Assembly: GCA_037783415.1 (NCBI GenBank)
Contig: JAZGTN010000196.1
Location: 1,426,001-1,490,000 of the forward strand
DNA from: Leptasterias polaris
Taxonomy: Eukaryota; Echinodermata; Asteroidea; Forcipulatida; Asteriidae
Reading direction: 5' to 3'
DNA length: 64,000 nt
Shown: positions 11,395-25,100 of the stretch, piece after piece
How the letters are laid out: each line of letters begins with the position of its first letter
Numbering within the stretch: position 1 is the first letter of the stretch
Translations under genes and position numbers: made by a program
Notes under the pieces: model-generated
Seen by the model: only the letters and a program-made list of their open reading frames with translations
What the model was told of the DNA's origin: nothing
Databases searched by the model: none

Positions 11395-11570
11395 GGGCAT
11401 TGGTTCTGGACTGGTTTAAATCGAATCTTAGCAATAGATAACAGTTTGTCAATGTCAACAAAGACCAATCTGAACCTCTGACTTTGACATGTGGTGTTCT
11501 GAAACAGCAGGATACTTGGGCCATTGTTGTTTTTGTGTTACATTAATGTTTTGATGACACTGTTTTTATA
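11395..11570 (+). mobile_element. Small RT fragment
   Basis: LDWFKSNLSNR, a stop, QFVNVNKDQSEPLTLTCGV matches the region just before the RT GVPQGS motif. The following bases are not readable as RT. Confidence 0.6.
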
Positions 11571-11599
11571 GTTACATTTCCTTGACAGCCCCGTTCAAC

Positions 11600-12756
11600 T
11601 CTTCTTCATTGTAGCCTATAATGATTTCATATTAAAACCAAAAAAAATTAGTTAATGAATTTCTTTGTTCCTTTATTTGTGTATTTATCTTTTTTTCCTC
11701 ATCTTTATTTCTTTAGGTATAGCCTATGTTTGTTTGCCATCAGCTCATCCCTTTTTAGGTGTCAGGCAAAAGCCGAACACCTATTGTTATTGTTCATTTT
11801 TAAAAATTAATTTACTTCTTCTCAGAGTCATTTGCCCGCAAGAAGCTTGTATCAACTTGAAACTTGACATGCACTAAGTTTATAACCTGAAGTTTCATGA
11901 GTACTAGTTTAGTACCTCAGGAGTAGAAGTTAATTATTCAATATTTCAAAACTTATAAACTACAGAAGCTATCCTAACAATCAGTATGTCATATGAAAGG
12001 TATTTTATAGCTAAGCAGAAGTTACTCAGGGTTGACCCCAATCTAACTTTGTCTTCCGGTTGAAACCGGACGTTGAAGTGAAAAATAGTCCATAGCCTTG
12101 TTTTGATTTCTTGGGCCGAAGTTGTTTGGAATTTGAAGATTGTTTCAGTGGATGAAATATTTTGTGAAACAAAGATTGAGTCATAAGATTTACTTTATTT
12201 CCGAAGAAATGTTTTGATCAAGAGTACATTTTAAACATTAGTTTACCCATCCCAAAAACTGTTCTTTTAAAGTGGTGGGGGGGGGGGGGGGGGGGCAGCT
12301 GTGGAGGCTGACCCATGTAAGTGACCCACACTTGTCAGCCATCAAAAAAAACTTACCTCGATCATCGGAAAATGGGCAGGAAATTATTATTTTGGAAACG
12401 AGGATGCGAAGCGTCCAATAGCTGTCCATATATGGCTCCAATATTACATTTAGGAGCATCGCTCACAACATCCAACATTCTAGGGAACTATACTTTTGTA
12501 GGTAGGGAAAACATTCAAAGAATCGGAACAGAACTCACTTTGTTTTGTATGACTGTCTTGATGACGGCATAATTAATAAGGTCAGCATGTTGATTCAGAC
12601 CCAGATGTGTCAGCAGTAAGCATCCAGCAAGTAGCATGGCGTTGGGGTTTGCCATGTTCTTTCCTGCAATTGTCTTTCCAGTGTTTCTGGTAGCCTTGAG
12701 AATAAAGTAAAATAAGAAAGTACAACATTAATTTCAGACAAAAAACTGTTCCCTAC
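11600..12756. other. Gene-free stretch
   Basis: Holds a copy of the ggtgttcg-type repeat (about 11755-11880) and a poly-G run at 12277-12296. No exon recognised. Confidence 0.45.
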
Positions 12757-13113
12757 AGTTTGAACACGTTCGGTAATTGTCAAAGACCAGTATTCTCACT
12801 TGGTGTATCCCAACATATGCATAAAATAACAAGCCTGTGAAAATTTGGGCTCAATTGGTCATGCGAAGTTGCAAGAAAATGATGAAAGAAAAAACACCCT
12901 TGTTGGACAAATTTGTGTGCTTTCAGATAGGAATAAAAGGCTTCTGGCCAGAAGTCTTTTATTATTTTAGTGAGAAATTTCTTCTTTCTCAAAAACTACG
13001 TTTCTCACAATGTTTTATACTATCATACTATCAACAGCTCTCCGTTGCTCGTTACAAGGTACGTTTTTATGCTAATATGTATTTTGAGTAATTACCAAAC
13101 GTGTACAGTGCCT
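12757..13113 (-). mobile_element. piggyBac-type MITE, family M, copy 1
   Basis: Ends in accaaacgtgtacagtgcct followed by TTAA (13114-13117). The left end has lost its first bases and starts near tgaacacgttcggtaatt. The central palindrome cttctggccagaag is present. Same family as 16433, 19442, 23656 and 38712. Confidence 0.75.
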
Positions 13114-13117
13114 TTAA

Positions 13118-14406
13118 GGAATGGAATTTCAGCTTCTAAAAATCAGGTAAAAATATGAAGAAAATTGTACTAGTCAAAATTGTGTTCGCATTGTAGAGAA
13201 GCTTTATACCAGGGACGTAGGAAGCGGTATGGCCATGGCCGTACCAATATTTGATTTTTTTGATTTTTTTGATTTTTTTTCCAGTTTTTTCTTTTCTTTT
13301 CTTTTGCTTTATTTTCTCCCTCCCCGTAGCGGTTGTTTGAATCAAGTGAAAACAAGAAAAATAAATTCTTTTAAAAAAAAAGTTATTTAGTACCATTTCA
13401 TTTCCCGTTGCGCGCTAGCGATTGTATACTATATAGCTAGCTATAGGAGATTGAGGCTAATGGTAAGGACGTTAGTGAGGGCAGCCTACTGCCAGGTCAC
13501 GACCTCTACCATTGGTCATCCCTGTCAATGAGTCTACATTCAGGTACGGTTTGTGGGCACATGCGATTGATCGTGTACATGTCACGCATGTCAACACTAC
13601 TGCACAATGTGTTTTTCTCATGTGAAACATTTTTTTAGTTGAAATTCTGAATGTTGTAGAAATCGAACATGATTGATTTTATATTTCATAGTTTCCCTTT
13701 ATCATTCATTTCAAACTACAATGTGAAACTATTATAATTAAATATTTTAATTGTTGTGTAACTTGCTTTTATTTAAATAATTTGTAACACTTAAAAATTA
13801 TTAAATTAGTTTTTTGCACTTTGTTTTCTCCAATGAATTCAAGGAAGGATACAATTAACTGATTCTGTAACACTTTCCAATTTTCAGTGAACTCATTTTT
13901 TATACAGAAAAACATTAAATGAACTCATTTGTAAATGACATTTGATCGATTATTGTCGCAAAAATAATTCATCAAGATTAATTTGAAATATTAGAGAGAA
14001 AACCAATAAAAATGAATTTTATAATTTGCTAAAAAAGTGAGGGGAAAGTGGCCAAGAGTTACATCATATTGCACCACAGAGCATCTATAATGAAAAATTT
14101 CCTCATGCAGAATGGGGGGATTTTTAGTATAATAACGCTGTCTGCTTCTGATATGGGCATAATTACGTTTAATACTGTTATAATTTCAACGTGTTTTCAT
14201 TGGGTCAGATCCTACCACCCCCTGGATACGATGCCCAAAATCGGCACATGATTGAGGGTTACGATTATCGCAACTAGAAACCTACCGGCTTCTTGATTCT
14301 AATACGTCACATCATGGTCACATAATGCAACATTCAACTCTTTATTTTGTACTGGGTCTACAATACAAACAGTTTCATCACTCTCCTGCAAATGACTTGT
14401 GATATC
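13118..14406. other. AT-rich gene-free stretch
   Basis: No exon or known repeat recognised. A pyrimidine-rich tract with ttttttgatttttttgattt lies around 13250-13320. Confidence 0.45.
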
Positions 14407-16428
14407 CTAAGTTTGGAGGCTCACCTCAGTGCTGGGAAATCTCACTGTTGCCGCTGAACTCTTTGCTCTGTGTGCTGCTGTGGTGGGATACTGAATGGCC
14501 TCCCCAGCCTGGGTCAACTCGATCCACCGTGTCCACATGCATTGTGCAAGTGTGTGTGCAAAAAAAGTGGAACTTCTGAACAAGCTGCTGAGCCCGAGTG
14601 CTGGTTCTGCTTTTGTAAATAAATGTACGGTAAAGAGAAAGAACTCCAGATACTCATTACATTGTAATTTGACTGACCATGACCATGGTGTAACACTAAC
14701 AAGACGGAGGAGAAAACTTGTCTCTTTAGTTTGACTTTTTATCCGTCTCCCGTCAGAAAGTTCGAAATTCGTACCAACCGCGTGGTGCGAGTGTATTATT
14801 AACCAATTCGATGTTCTCCAGACTTCTTCAATGTTAATACAAGGTGATAAGAGTTGGCACAAAAAGGGCACAGACTACTCAAAATAAACTAATGTACCGC
14901 CCTCAACAGTTGATTTCCACGGAACAAGCGGTAGGTAGGTGGGCGTGGATAGTGGGAGGGCATGGAGGGAGGTGGTGCTCCAAATAAAAGAAACTGACCA
15001 AAAATAACCCCAGCTAAACTTAATCACAAGTTTCTTTCTTTTTAAATGAAGCAACATTTCTGTTTAAACATATTTTTATCGATTTATTAATCATGAATCA
15101 GTTAAAAACAATAATAAATGTTAACAATATTTTACATTTCAGTTTACATTTATTATAAACAATAATAAATGTAATAAATAAAGGAAAAAACATCTTTGTA
15201 GGCATTTCAGCAAAAAGTAATCCTTTTTAAAACTTTTTAATCCAATAGGATTATATCAAGGACCACCAAACCCTCCCATATTTGGTATTAAATGGACAAA
15301 CTTATCAAAGGTTGAGACCATTTATTTTTAAGGGGGTGATAACAGACATCCAAGCCGGTGGAATTCTGATTGATAACAACGTAGCTTTTCTGAATGGAAC
15401 AATATCCCTAAAAGAGAATAAAAGACGCCAACGAGATCTCTCAAACAGCGCCCGCACTTATGAGGCAAAAGGAGGCAGATGATTGGATGACATCATATAC
15501 CAGCAGCATTGCGCATTATGACAGGAGTATATTGTTGACCCCTTTAACGTCGCAAAATGTATCTCCGTACAATGCGCGCCTGCTATTTACACCATTTTGG
15601 GAGTCAATCTCTATTCTTACCAATCTCGTTCCCAGTGGTGATGATCTGGCCACACCATTTTTTCCCCAGAATTCCTTGCTCAATCATTACCTCTGGAAAT
15701 GTGACTTCGAAATAGAATTTATCAATAAGAGCAGTATTTGCCTGAAATGTCTTCAAAAGTATACAACTATTTTTATGCCATTCTAGAAACAAATAACAAT
15801 CTTTTCTGGAAAAAATATACAATTCATATTGGAAAAATACTGTTTGATACATTACAACAGGAAAGATCTCTAATTAAATCTTTTCAACAATTATTGTTCT
15901 AGACAAATCCATCATAACATAAGTTTTTATGTGATAGTTTTAGTAACTGCATAAACAAAATGATTATGAAAAACAACAGTTTTAAGGTGTTATCTATTTA
16001 ATTATTTAATTTAATTATTCAAAGCCGAGTACATTACAGTTATGCTAACTGAAAAGTAAAAAAAAATTACAGTACCTTTTTCATGGAATGTTCATATTAT
16101 TGCATCGAAATTGTGAAAAAATAATAATTTATAACTATATACGAATTATGAAATGTTATAATAAAATGTTTGATGAAAATACACTTCTCACTCCATTCAC
16201 ATGAACCAGCATGTGTTATTTAATGTAAACTCCAAAAAAGTACTGTTTTACTATTTTATTGTACTGTACTACATTATAACTCATAGTGGGTGAATTTCCA
16301 AGCATTTAAAGAACACTATTTGACATCATTGAAACATTAGGATCTCAGCCACAATCAATAGACCTATAATGCCTAGGATTACATTTGATTACAGTAATAA
16401 CTTATTCTGAACTAGCACTTAAAGGCAC
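14407..16428. other. Gene-free stretch with unconvincing ORFs
   Basis: A minus-strand ORF of 154 codons (14407-14871) and two overlapping plus ORFs (15282-15786) show no family motif and no flanking splice logic. They are treated as chance ORFs. The remainder is AT-rich. Confidence 0.4.
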
Positions 16429-16432
16429 TGAA

Positions 16433-16790
16433 CACGTTTGGTAGTTACTCAAAATATATATTAGCATAAAAACTTACTTGGTAAAGAGCAACGGAGAGCT
16501 GTTGATAGTATAAAACATTGTGAGAAACGACTCCCTCTGAAGTAACGTAGTTTTTGAGAAAGAGGTAACTTCTCACTAAAATAATAAAAGACTTCATGCA
16601 TGAAGCCTTTTATTAGCATCTGAAAGCACACAAAATTGTGCAACAAGGGTGTTTTTTCTTTATTTATTTTCTTGCAACTTCGATGACCGATTCAGCCCAA
16701 ATTTTCACAGGCTTGTTATTTTATGCATATGTTGGGATACACCAAGTGACAATACTGGTCTTTAATAATTACCAAACATGTTCAGTGCCT
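16433..16790 (+). mobile_element. piggyBac-type MITE, family M, copy 2 (both ends intact)
   Basis: A 358-bp element between TTAA at 16429-16432 and 16791-16794. Inverted ends are aggcactgaacacgtttggt and its complement. The TTAA target duplication is typical of piggyBac transposition. No ORF of note. Confidence 0.82.
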
Positions 16791-16794
16791 TTAA

Positions 16795-18940
16795 GATACA
16801 CTTTTTATAAAATGCAGGACAAATTATAAAAGAGACATAACGCATGATAGACCCCTTGCATATGCTGAATGTTGACAAGGTCATACAATGGAAGCATGCA
16901 GTGTTCACACCAAGCACAACTCTCAGCAAATGATAGGTCTTCTACTGACCTCAGTGAGGTCACTGTTTGAGCTTGAGACGTCATATGCAAATTGAACCTA
17001 AATCTACAACTGCAGTGCAGTTCGTCTGCTCAGAACTATAAGGTCATTAGTGCAATTTGTATGGGTTTCATAAAATTGCTTTTACATATTTTGGATCTCC
17101 TGGTAAATGGGGTTTATTGACCAACAGTGGTCTTCAAAGTATTTGGGGGGTAAAATGCAATATTCACTTTCTAAGGAAATCATTCATTTGTTGGCTTTGA
17201 TTAATTTATACAATTTTTACAAATGTTTTCATTAATATTGACCTTTTGATTATTACGAAAATGAAATTGCAACTAATGACCTGATAGTACTGAGCAGACA
17301 AGTTTATCCTTTTTGGTATATTTTGGCAGTTTTCAACCTAAGACACACCTTGACCATGACTGCATGGGTGGCAGCAGACTTGCCAGGTAATTCCATGTGT
17401 TTTCGTAAATATTATAAGAATGCTTTAGAATTACAATGGAAATTTAACTGGTATATCTGCTCCCACCTAGTGTTTCACAGTCTCCCACTGAAACTGCATT
17501 TGTTCTAAGTGGGTGGCATTTCTCTTTTGTTGGCAGTGTTTGACTGAGACTGGAAGACCAAGATCTTGAAATGTGAGACCAAGACATAGAGGTTTTGAGA
17601 CTACAACATGGACCTGAAGAACATAGCTCCTGAAGCTCCCAGACAAAAGACCATGAACATATTGCTAAAATACAGACTAAAACTCTTTTTAAGATCTCTT
17701 AATTTCAGGGTGAAGATTTGATAAAACCTCAGGTTTGAGACTGCTGAGGTGACTTAATAACAGAAGCAAGAACTATAACTCATAGAATAAGAACTTCTGG
17801 ACACACTGATTTACTTGAGCAAAGACCAAAGCCTAAAAGGCTGGACCTTCATTAAAGTCTGAGACTGAGACCTTTAAGTGCTGAGATGAAAATACACTAA
17901 CCTTGAAATCTGAGTCAGAAACCGTGAGGCACTGGGACTGATTCCAAGACAACTAGGTCTGCTGGGGATCAAAAATTAAACCAATACATGCAAATCCCCT
18001 AAATTTACCTTTGATCCTTGGATCTACAACTGCATGTTTGCTTTAAACTTGAAGGCTCATTACACATGAATGTTGTGTATATTAAACATAGAATTCCAAT
18101 GAAGAAAATCTGAATCAGTTATGGAGCTCACAGATAAGTGCTAGGCCTAGTGTTTGCCCTAAAACAGGTTGGACGGCTGTACAATCCTTTTCAGGGCACA
18201 TAAAAAGTACATCTTTGTGCTGCAGCATAAAGTCACAAGCTACTAAACGGCCCTTTTAAAAAATGGGATATGATTGTTGTATATTTGATGCAAGAATACT
18301 CCCAAGAGGGTTTTTTCTCTCCATTCCCATGCAAAGTTCACCTTTTTAGCAATGACTTAAAAATGGCAAAAAAATGACAACAGTTTCACACTCAGTCTTG
18401 TCAGTTTTCTTGAAACATAATCTTTTACGGTAAGTCCTTACAACCTTTTGTTTACAGTCACACTGTCATTACATCCTTCTTCCGAACAAATGAAATAGTA
18501 TTGGTATAAATAAATGAGCAACTGCAAGAACGGTTGGCAGGAAGCCTTGGTACTTGCAACTCCAATTTCCCCAAACCTAAGAACGAGGAGTAACTTTTTC
18601 TCCTGATGACAAGCAGAATACATTTTTTGAAACGTCAAGACCATACCAACGGCTCTTATCAGAGCTCTAAGGAGATTTTTTGTATATGTTGTACATAGAA
18701 ACAGAGAGTAGAAAAAGTAACTTCTTATTATTCACACCATGCAATGCTTCAAACACAACCATCAACAATAAACCAAATCAAAAGTGCTCCCCCATTAGAT
18801 CCCAATAATACAATTTTTTAAAGTACAAAACTATTATTTTCCTTTAAAAATTTGATTAGATAAAATAGAATTTGGACAATATTTCTACTTTCTCAGACGC
18901 AGGATATGTTTGGGCTGAGCTAAGAGTGGTCCTTGATACC
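16795..18940. other. Gene-free stretch downstream of the minus-strand genes
   Basis: No exon recognised. 17535-17960 is enriched in scattered gagac/gaccaag motifs, as in a decayed simple repeat. This is where the transcript ending at 18941 must be polyadenylated; no clear signal could be fixed. Confidence 0.4.
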
Positions 18941-19164
18941 TTAAAGCCCAAGCAGTGACAGAAGGGCAAAGACTGATGTGAGAAGGGCAAAGACTGATGT
19001 GAGAAGAGCAAAGGACTTAGATGGGGTAGCAGCTGGGATGGCACTGTTTGTTCTATCTGGTGGCTTGGTGGCTAGATCAATGTTGGTAGGCAGAGGCACG
19101 TACAAACTGCTTGGATATTCTCCTGTGTCACGAGCATCACACCAGAGTTCAGGATCAAGCACAT
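18941..19164 (-). CDS. Terminal exon with GPI-anchor-like hydrophobic tail
   Basis: Acceptor aacctcag before 19164. The exon adds DVLDPELWCDARDTGEYPSS, a linker, then TNSAIPAATPSKS and the tail FALLTSVFALLTSVFALLS, LLGL and TAA (18941-18943). The tail contains a 21-bp direct duplication (two LLTSVFA repeats). No charged residue follows, which favours GPI attachment over a transmembrane anchor with a cytoplasmic tail. Confidence 0.66.
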
Positions 19165-22100
19165 CTGAGGTTTTAAAAACAATAGCAAATTTCTTTCAGT
19201 GAAGTATTCAGACAATCACGACCCTGTAAAGGCAACCCGTCATTAGTAATAGCAATATTAATAATCAGTATTATTTTGGTTTTGCTCTAAAGATAACAAA
19301 AATAACTATCAGCTTTTCTATAGCCCTTTATCTGCGGGCATCTAGAAGCACTTATTATGTTTTTTTGAGACAGTTAAGAAAGTGATGCAATGCAATCTGC
19401 ACCAACAATGCCAAAACACCACAGCAAACCTCTTCTTTTAAAGGCACTGGACACGTTTGGTAATGCTCCGTATTTTTGACCACGTGAGGGCGCTCTCAGA
19501 AATATTTCTATTACTTCCGGGGGTATAATGCACTTATCGTCTGCTCAGCTCTGTGTACAGTTTTAACATCGGCCGGCGTTCTGTCATCACTTTTACTGTG
19601 TGCGGTATAGTTTTTAGTTGCTTCTTAGTTTTTAGTTATTTGCGGAGAACATTTGGTAGACCTTGCTGTGATTGTGTCTGGATTGGTGTGTGACCGGTTG
19701 TAAATTTAAAACTTTCCTGCCGGGATCGGGACGGCAGCCTGACCGTGGTGGAGAGTCTTGCCACTTTCCGTCTATAAAATTACGAGACAAAAAGACATCC
19801 CAGGTGCACAACTTGACGACCTCACTGCAGCATTAGTTATTCAGCTCAAATGTTCTGAGATGTGTTCTTGTCACACGCCAATTCAGACACAATCACATTC
19901 ACGCTAGCAACTGCATGGCCTACAAGTACAATACCATGAATACAAACTGTTCTCCACAAACAAAGAGTAAATACTTCCCCCTAACAGTGAAAGACTGGAA
20001 CACATTGCAACCAGACATCATATCCATTACGGACAATAAGACCTTTAAAGAAGCCGTTATAACCCACCTTAGAAGCACAGTAAAAGTGATGCCAGAACGC
20101 CAGCCGATGTTAAAACTGTACACAGAGCTGAGCAGACGATAATCGCATTATACCCCCGGAAGTGATAGAAATATTTTTGAGAGCGCCCTCACGCGGTCAA
20201 AAGTACGGCGCATTGTCAAAGACCAGTATTCTAACTTGGTGTATATCCCAACATAAGCATAAAATAACAAGCCTGTGGAAGTTTGGGCTCAATTTGTTGC
20301 AAGAAAATAATGAAAGAAAAAACACCCTTGTTGCACAAATTTATGTGCTTTCAGATGCCTGAAAAAGGCTTTAGGCCTGAAATCTTTTTCAGATTCAAAT
20401 ATTTTAGTGAAAATTTACATCTTTCTCAAAAACTACGGTACTTAAGAGGGAGTGGTTTCTCACAATGTTTTATACTATCAACAGCTGTCCGTTGCTCCTT
20501 ACTTAGTAAGTTTTTATGATAATATATATTTTGAGTAATTACCAAACAAGTCCAGTGCCTCTAACAACAAGTGTAATTGGGTTCACATCACACAGGACCT
20601 ACAGCTTTATGTCCAGCTCGAACAGACAAAGCAAAAATGGTTAGTGTCTTGCTTAGACACAAATATCAAGACCTCACCGGGACCCGAACCCATACTGAGC
20701 TGATCAGAAACACATGAGCTTGAGTCCTATGTGATTGACCACTCGGCCACAACACACCACAAGTGGGATTAATTGACCCAATACACCTGATGTCTTCAGC
20801 AAAATAAATCTTAGTTGTGCCTAGTTGTTGGTTGTTCCCTGTGCGCTATAAACTTGTTGTGAGCATGTAGGCGACACACATGCATTTACACGCTGACCAC
20901 TTCTCTACTGCAATTTGAATCCCAAAATGGCAGACCATGGGCAGACAGTACCCGCATATGCTGTCAGTGGAAGGTATCAATAGATAATGATTAAATAAAA
21001 ATGGGAATGACTTCATCTCTTCCACTTGCCTACTCCACTGCTGAGTATTGCGCACCAGTCTGGTACAGGAGCAGTCATTGCCAACTAGTGGACAAGGTCT
21101 TGAACAACACTATGCGCCTCGTATTTGGGTGCATCCGTTCTACACCTGTTGGCAATCTGCCAATCACTAGTGGCAAAAGCCCACCAACCATCAGACGAGA
21201 ACAACAATGCCACCAACTTGCACTAAGGGCAATCACAAATTGGAACCATCTACTCCACCATCTAACCACTGACAACATCCAGAACCCAAGACTAAAGTCT
21301 AGGAAGCCGCTTGCCAATCATCTGCAAAACCTCATCACAACTGCAGACGGCCACACATCAGACTCCTGGGCGAAACATCAATGGGAAGATCATTGGTCAA
21401 AGTCTGCATCAAGGTTGCATGGCATCGACAAACCAAGCCACAAACCACTCGGATGTCACCTGCCCAGAGCAGCTTATAATAATAATAATAATAATAACGA
21501 AGACTTATAAAGCGCACATATCCACCAAAGGTGCTCAAGGCGCTGTAACAAAGGAAGCGAAAAAACAAAAAGGGAGGGGACCAACAGAAAAACTCAGTTA
21601 GGAGGAACTAAATGCTTTAGACATGAGGTGTGTTTTGAGAGACTTTTTGAATGAGTGAATAGTATTGGAGGTTTTAATGTGAAGAGGAAGCTGATTCCAG
21701 AGATGTGGTGCCGCGACGGAGAATGATCTGTCCCCACAGGTACGATGAGATTTGACTTCTTGAAGAAAATATTTATTTCCTGATCGAAGCTTGGTGCCGT
21801 TTAAACAGATGCCGCACTGGTCATGGTCGTTTCCGGGCAAACATGTTCCGGATGGGCTTAATTGCAAGTCCAGCCTGTGAATGTGGAGCTGCCCTCCAAA
21901 CAGCTGCTCACATCACCAGTGACTGTATTTACCACAATTGCCCTGGTGAGCAGTCCCTGAAGGAGCTAGACAATCTGGCCAAACAATGGCTAACTGACAC
22001 CAATTGTATCATATAATCGTAGCTTAATCTGAGACATACGCATATATAATGGAAATGACAACCAATGGCTGATCAAGTCTTGCACTTTTTGTATTTAAAT

Positions 22101-25100
22101 GTAACTGGAGATTTTTAAGGGCACTTTTTTTTTTATTTTTTTTTATTTTTTTTATGAGATATCGCCTAACTCACAAGGCCACGGACGGCCACTCAAGGTG
22201 AGGGCTACACATAACTGATTTGGGCTATCAACCCAAATCAATTGACACCAGGGGCACGTTGCCTCCTACTCCTGGGGCTGAAACAGGGTTACCCCCTTCA
22301 CAATCCTTAAGGATGTAGGCATGGGTATCATCCACTAGGAGCCTGTCTGGTAGAGCAGAATGCACTACCTTCCCAACTTTTTCGAAGCAATTATGGTTAA
22401 GTGCCTTGCTCAAGGGCACAAGTGTCATGACCGGGTATCGAACCCACACTCTGCTGCTGAAAACACCAGAGCTTAGGTCCGGTGACCTAGACCGCTCGGC
22501 CACGACACGCCACATCACTGGTTGAATTTATCGCTCTTGGAAATGTTCGCATGCTTAGATCTTTGTAAATAACAAGCGCAAGAGCCACCAGAATCATAAG
22601 TAATTACAATGTTTTTTTCCAATGAGGTTTGTTTTTTAAAGTATATCTACCTCCAGGTGGGCTAACTGTAAATCGATAGAAGAACTGGACATCACTCTCA
22701 TCACAGCTTGTGGCATCGCAATGAAACTCAAATCTTAAAAAGTCTCCATCTGCTTGGCGACAGTCGTATATTTGCTGCAGGATTAGAAAAGATTCTCGTT
22801 CATTTAAATCCAGTTTTAAATCAAAAACATCACTAGTGGAATTATGATGATTCAACCCTGAAAACCATTAAATGGCTTTTTTGGTAATTGCCAAAGACCT
22901 GTATCCACACTTGATGTGACCCAACATGTACATGAAATAACAAACCTGTGAAAGTTTAAGCTCAATCGGTCTTCAGAGTCATGAGAAAACAGTAAAAAAC
23001 CCCATTATATGTTTTAACTTTTTTTCAAACATTGGATTTTATCCTGCAGGATAAAGACTATTGTTTTACTCATTTCCTATAAACTATGGCATTTCAAGCA
23101 AAAATATTTCAAGGGAAGTTTTCCACCATTACCATTTTTGTACCATGTAAGTTATGTGCAAATCTGCGAACATTTGTATTTTCATTCTTACCAATGTTGT
23201 ACACACCCTTTAAAGTCTACTAGTTTTGTGACGCACACAATTTTGAACAGATAGAGTCCTTTTATGAAAGTTGAAAAGTATCCTCTGACCTCACGCTAAA
23301 GTTGTGTAAAATGTCATTATTTCATACTCATCATGTCAAAATAAGCGGGTCTGTATGTAGCCTACATTCCACACAGAAATTTTAAGCTGCTTCGATTAAT
23401 TACCACGGAAATTCAGGAATAAACTCAGATTTCTGTGAACAAAAATTTACAGAGCAATATATTTAAAATGTGACATCATTGGATGTTAACAATTTTTCTC
23501 CTGGAAGAGTATTAAATACAATGGCTTTTCACACGGTTTCAACATGAGGTTTAGAGACTTGTAACATGTTTTCCACTTTTGTAAGGACTCTATCTACTGG
23601 AAAATGAGTGCATCATGATCACAAAACTGAATTTGGTCTTAAAGGCACTCTTTAAAGGCATTATACACGTTTGGTAATTACTCAAAATATATATTAGCAT
23701 AAAAACTTACTTGGTAACGAGCAACGGAGAGCTGTTGATAGTATAAAACATTGTGAGAAACCACTCCCTCTGAAGTAACCTAGTTTTTGAGAAAGAGGTA
23801 ATTTCTCACTAAAAGAATAAAAGACTTCTGGCCAGAAGCCTTTTATTCCTATCTGAAAAAGCACACTAATTTGTACAACAAGGGTGTTTTTTCTTTCATC
23901 ATTTTCTTGCAACTTCAATGACCAATTGAGCCCAAATTTTCACAGGCTTGTTATTTTATGCATATGTTGGGATACACCAAGTGAGAATACTGGTCTTTGA
24001 CAATTACAAAACGTGTTCAGTGCCTTTAATATTGTATAATAATATCGTATTTTCTTCATAATTTGGCCTATAATTTAGCACTCCGGTGACAAAGACCAAT
24101 CTATGACCCTACATTTAAGGAATTCTTTAATGAAAACGTCAATATCAAAATTAATCTGAATGAAATCATTCTTTAAAAACATTTGAAAATGAGGTGTGGG
24201 TACTTACTGCATCACATATTTCACGATCATATTGATCTTTGACACTGTGGATCAAGAATAAAGGCGTCCATGCAATTAAAAAACAAACATCAAATTGGTT
24301 TCTGTAATCAAATAACAAATAAGCAGGGACAGATTTCCCTTGTATAATAAAGCAATACGCTACAAAAAATGTATCAATTGCTGCTCAAAAAACACAAGTT
24401 GCTACTCAAAATTAGCACTCAGTGTGCACACAACTTCTTCAGTCTAAATAATTTGCAATGCAAAACTGCTGGAGGAAATCATATTCCATCAAGATTTCTT
24501 GATTTTTTTCTTATATACTGTTTTTTGTTTCCTCTTCTGTTTTTGTATTTGATGTACCTGGGGACGATTTCACAAAAAAATAAACTTCCAGAAGGACTTT
24601 TGAAAAATGAGTGAATCGGTTTACCGAGTTTGACCTTGGATCATCATCATCATCATGGTGACGTCCGTGAGTGTGTAGCGCACAGGCATTGCTCAGTGGC
24701 TACATACTATTTGTTTGTTTCCATTGGTCGGCATTCTGAGTGGCTTAGTGAAGCTCTTTCAATCCAATACCAACCATCCTCAGATCATCAGAAAGTTGCT
24801 GTTGGTAGGTTCTCATAAGTGCTCCACCTCTGCGAGACCTTGGAGACCCTCTTAAATGATGTACAATGAATGTCTACAGGTAGTTTGCATTCTCCTGAGT
24901 ACCTGAAATAGTCATCAACACATAGGTTGCTTTTTGATACTCACCAAATAATTGAACCTTGTGGATTTGACTCAGCCTGTAAAATACATAATAAAAAATG
25001 ACAACAGTGATCACAAATGAGAAGTGAAATCTGAAGAAAAACTGATATGAAAGAGGCTGTCCAGAGTTTTAAAAAAAAAATTAAAAAATCATAATTTTAT

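Noticed and set aside
14407..14871. 154-codon minus-strand ORF
   Set aside because: No family motif, low-complexity composition typical of chance frames, no splice context.
24630..24818. Small plus ORF with a His run
   Set aside because: The His run comes from a short (atc)n repeat; no other support.
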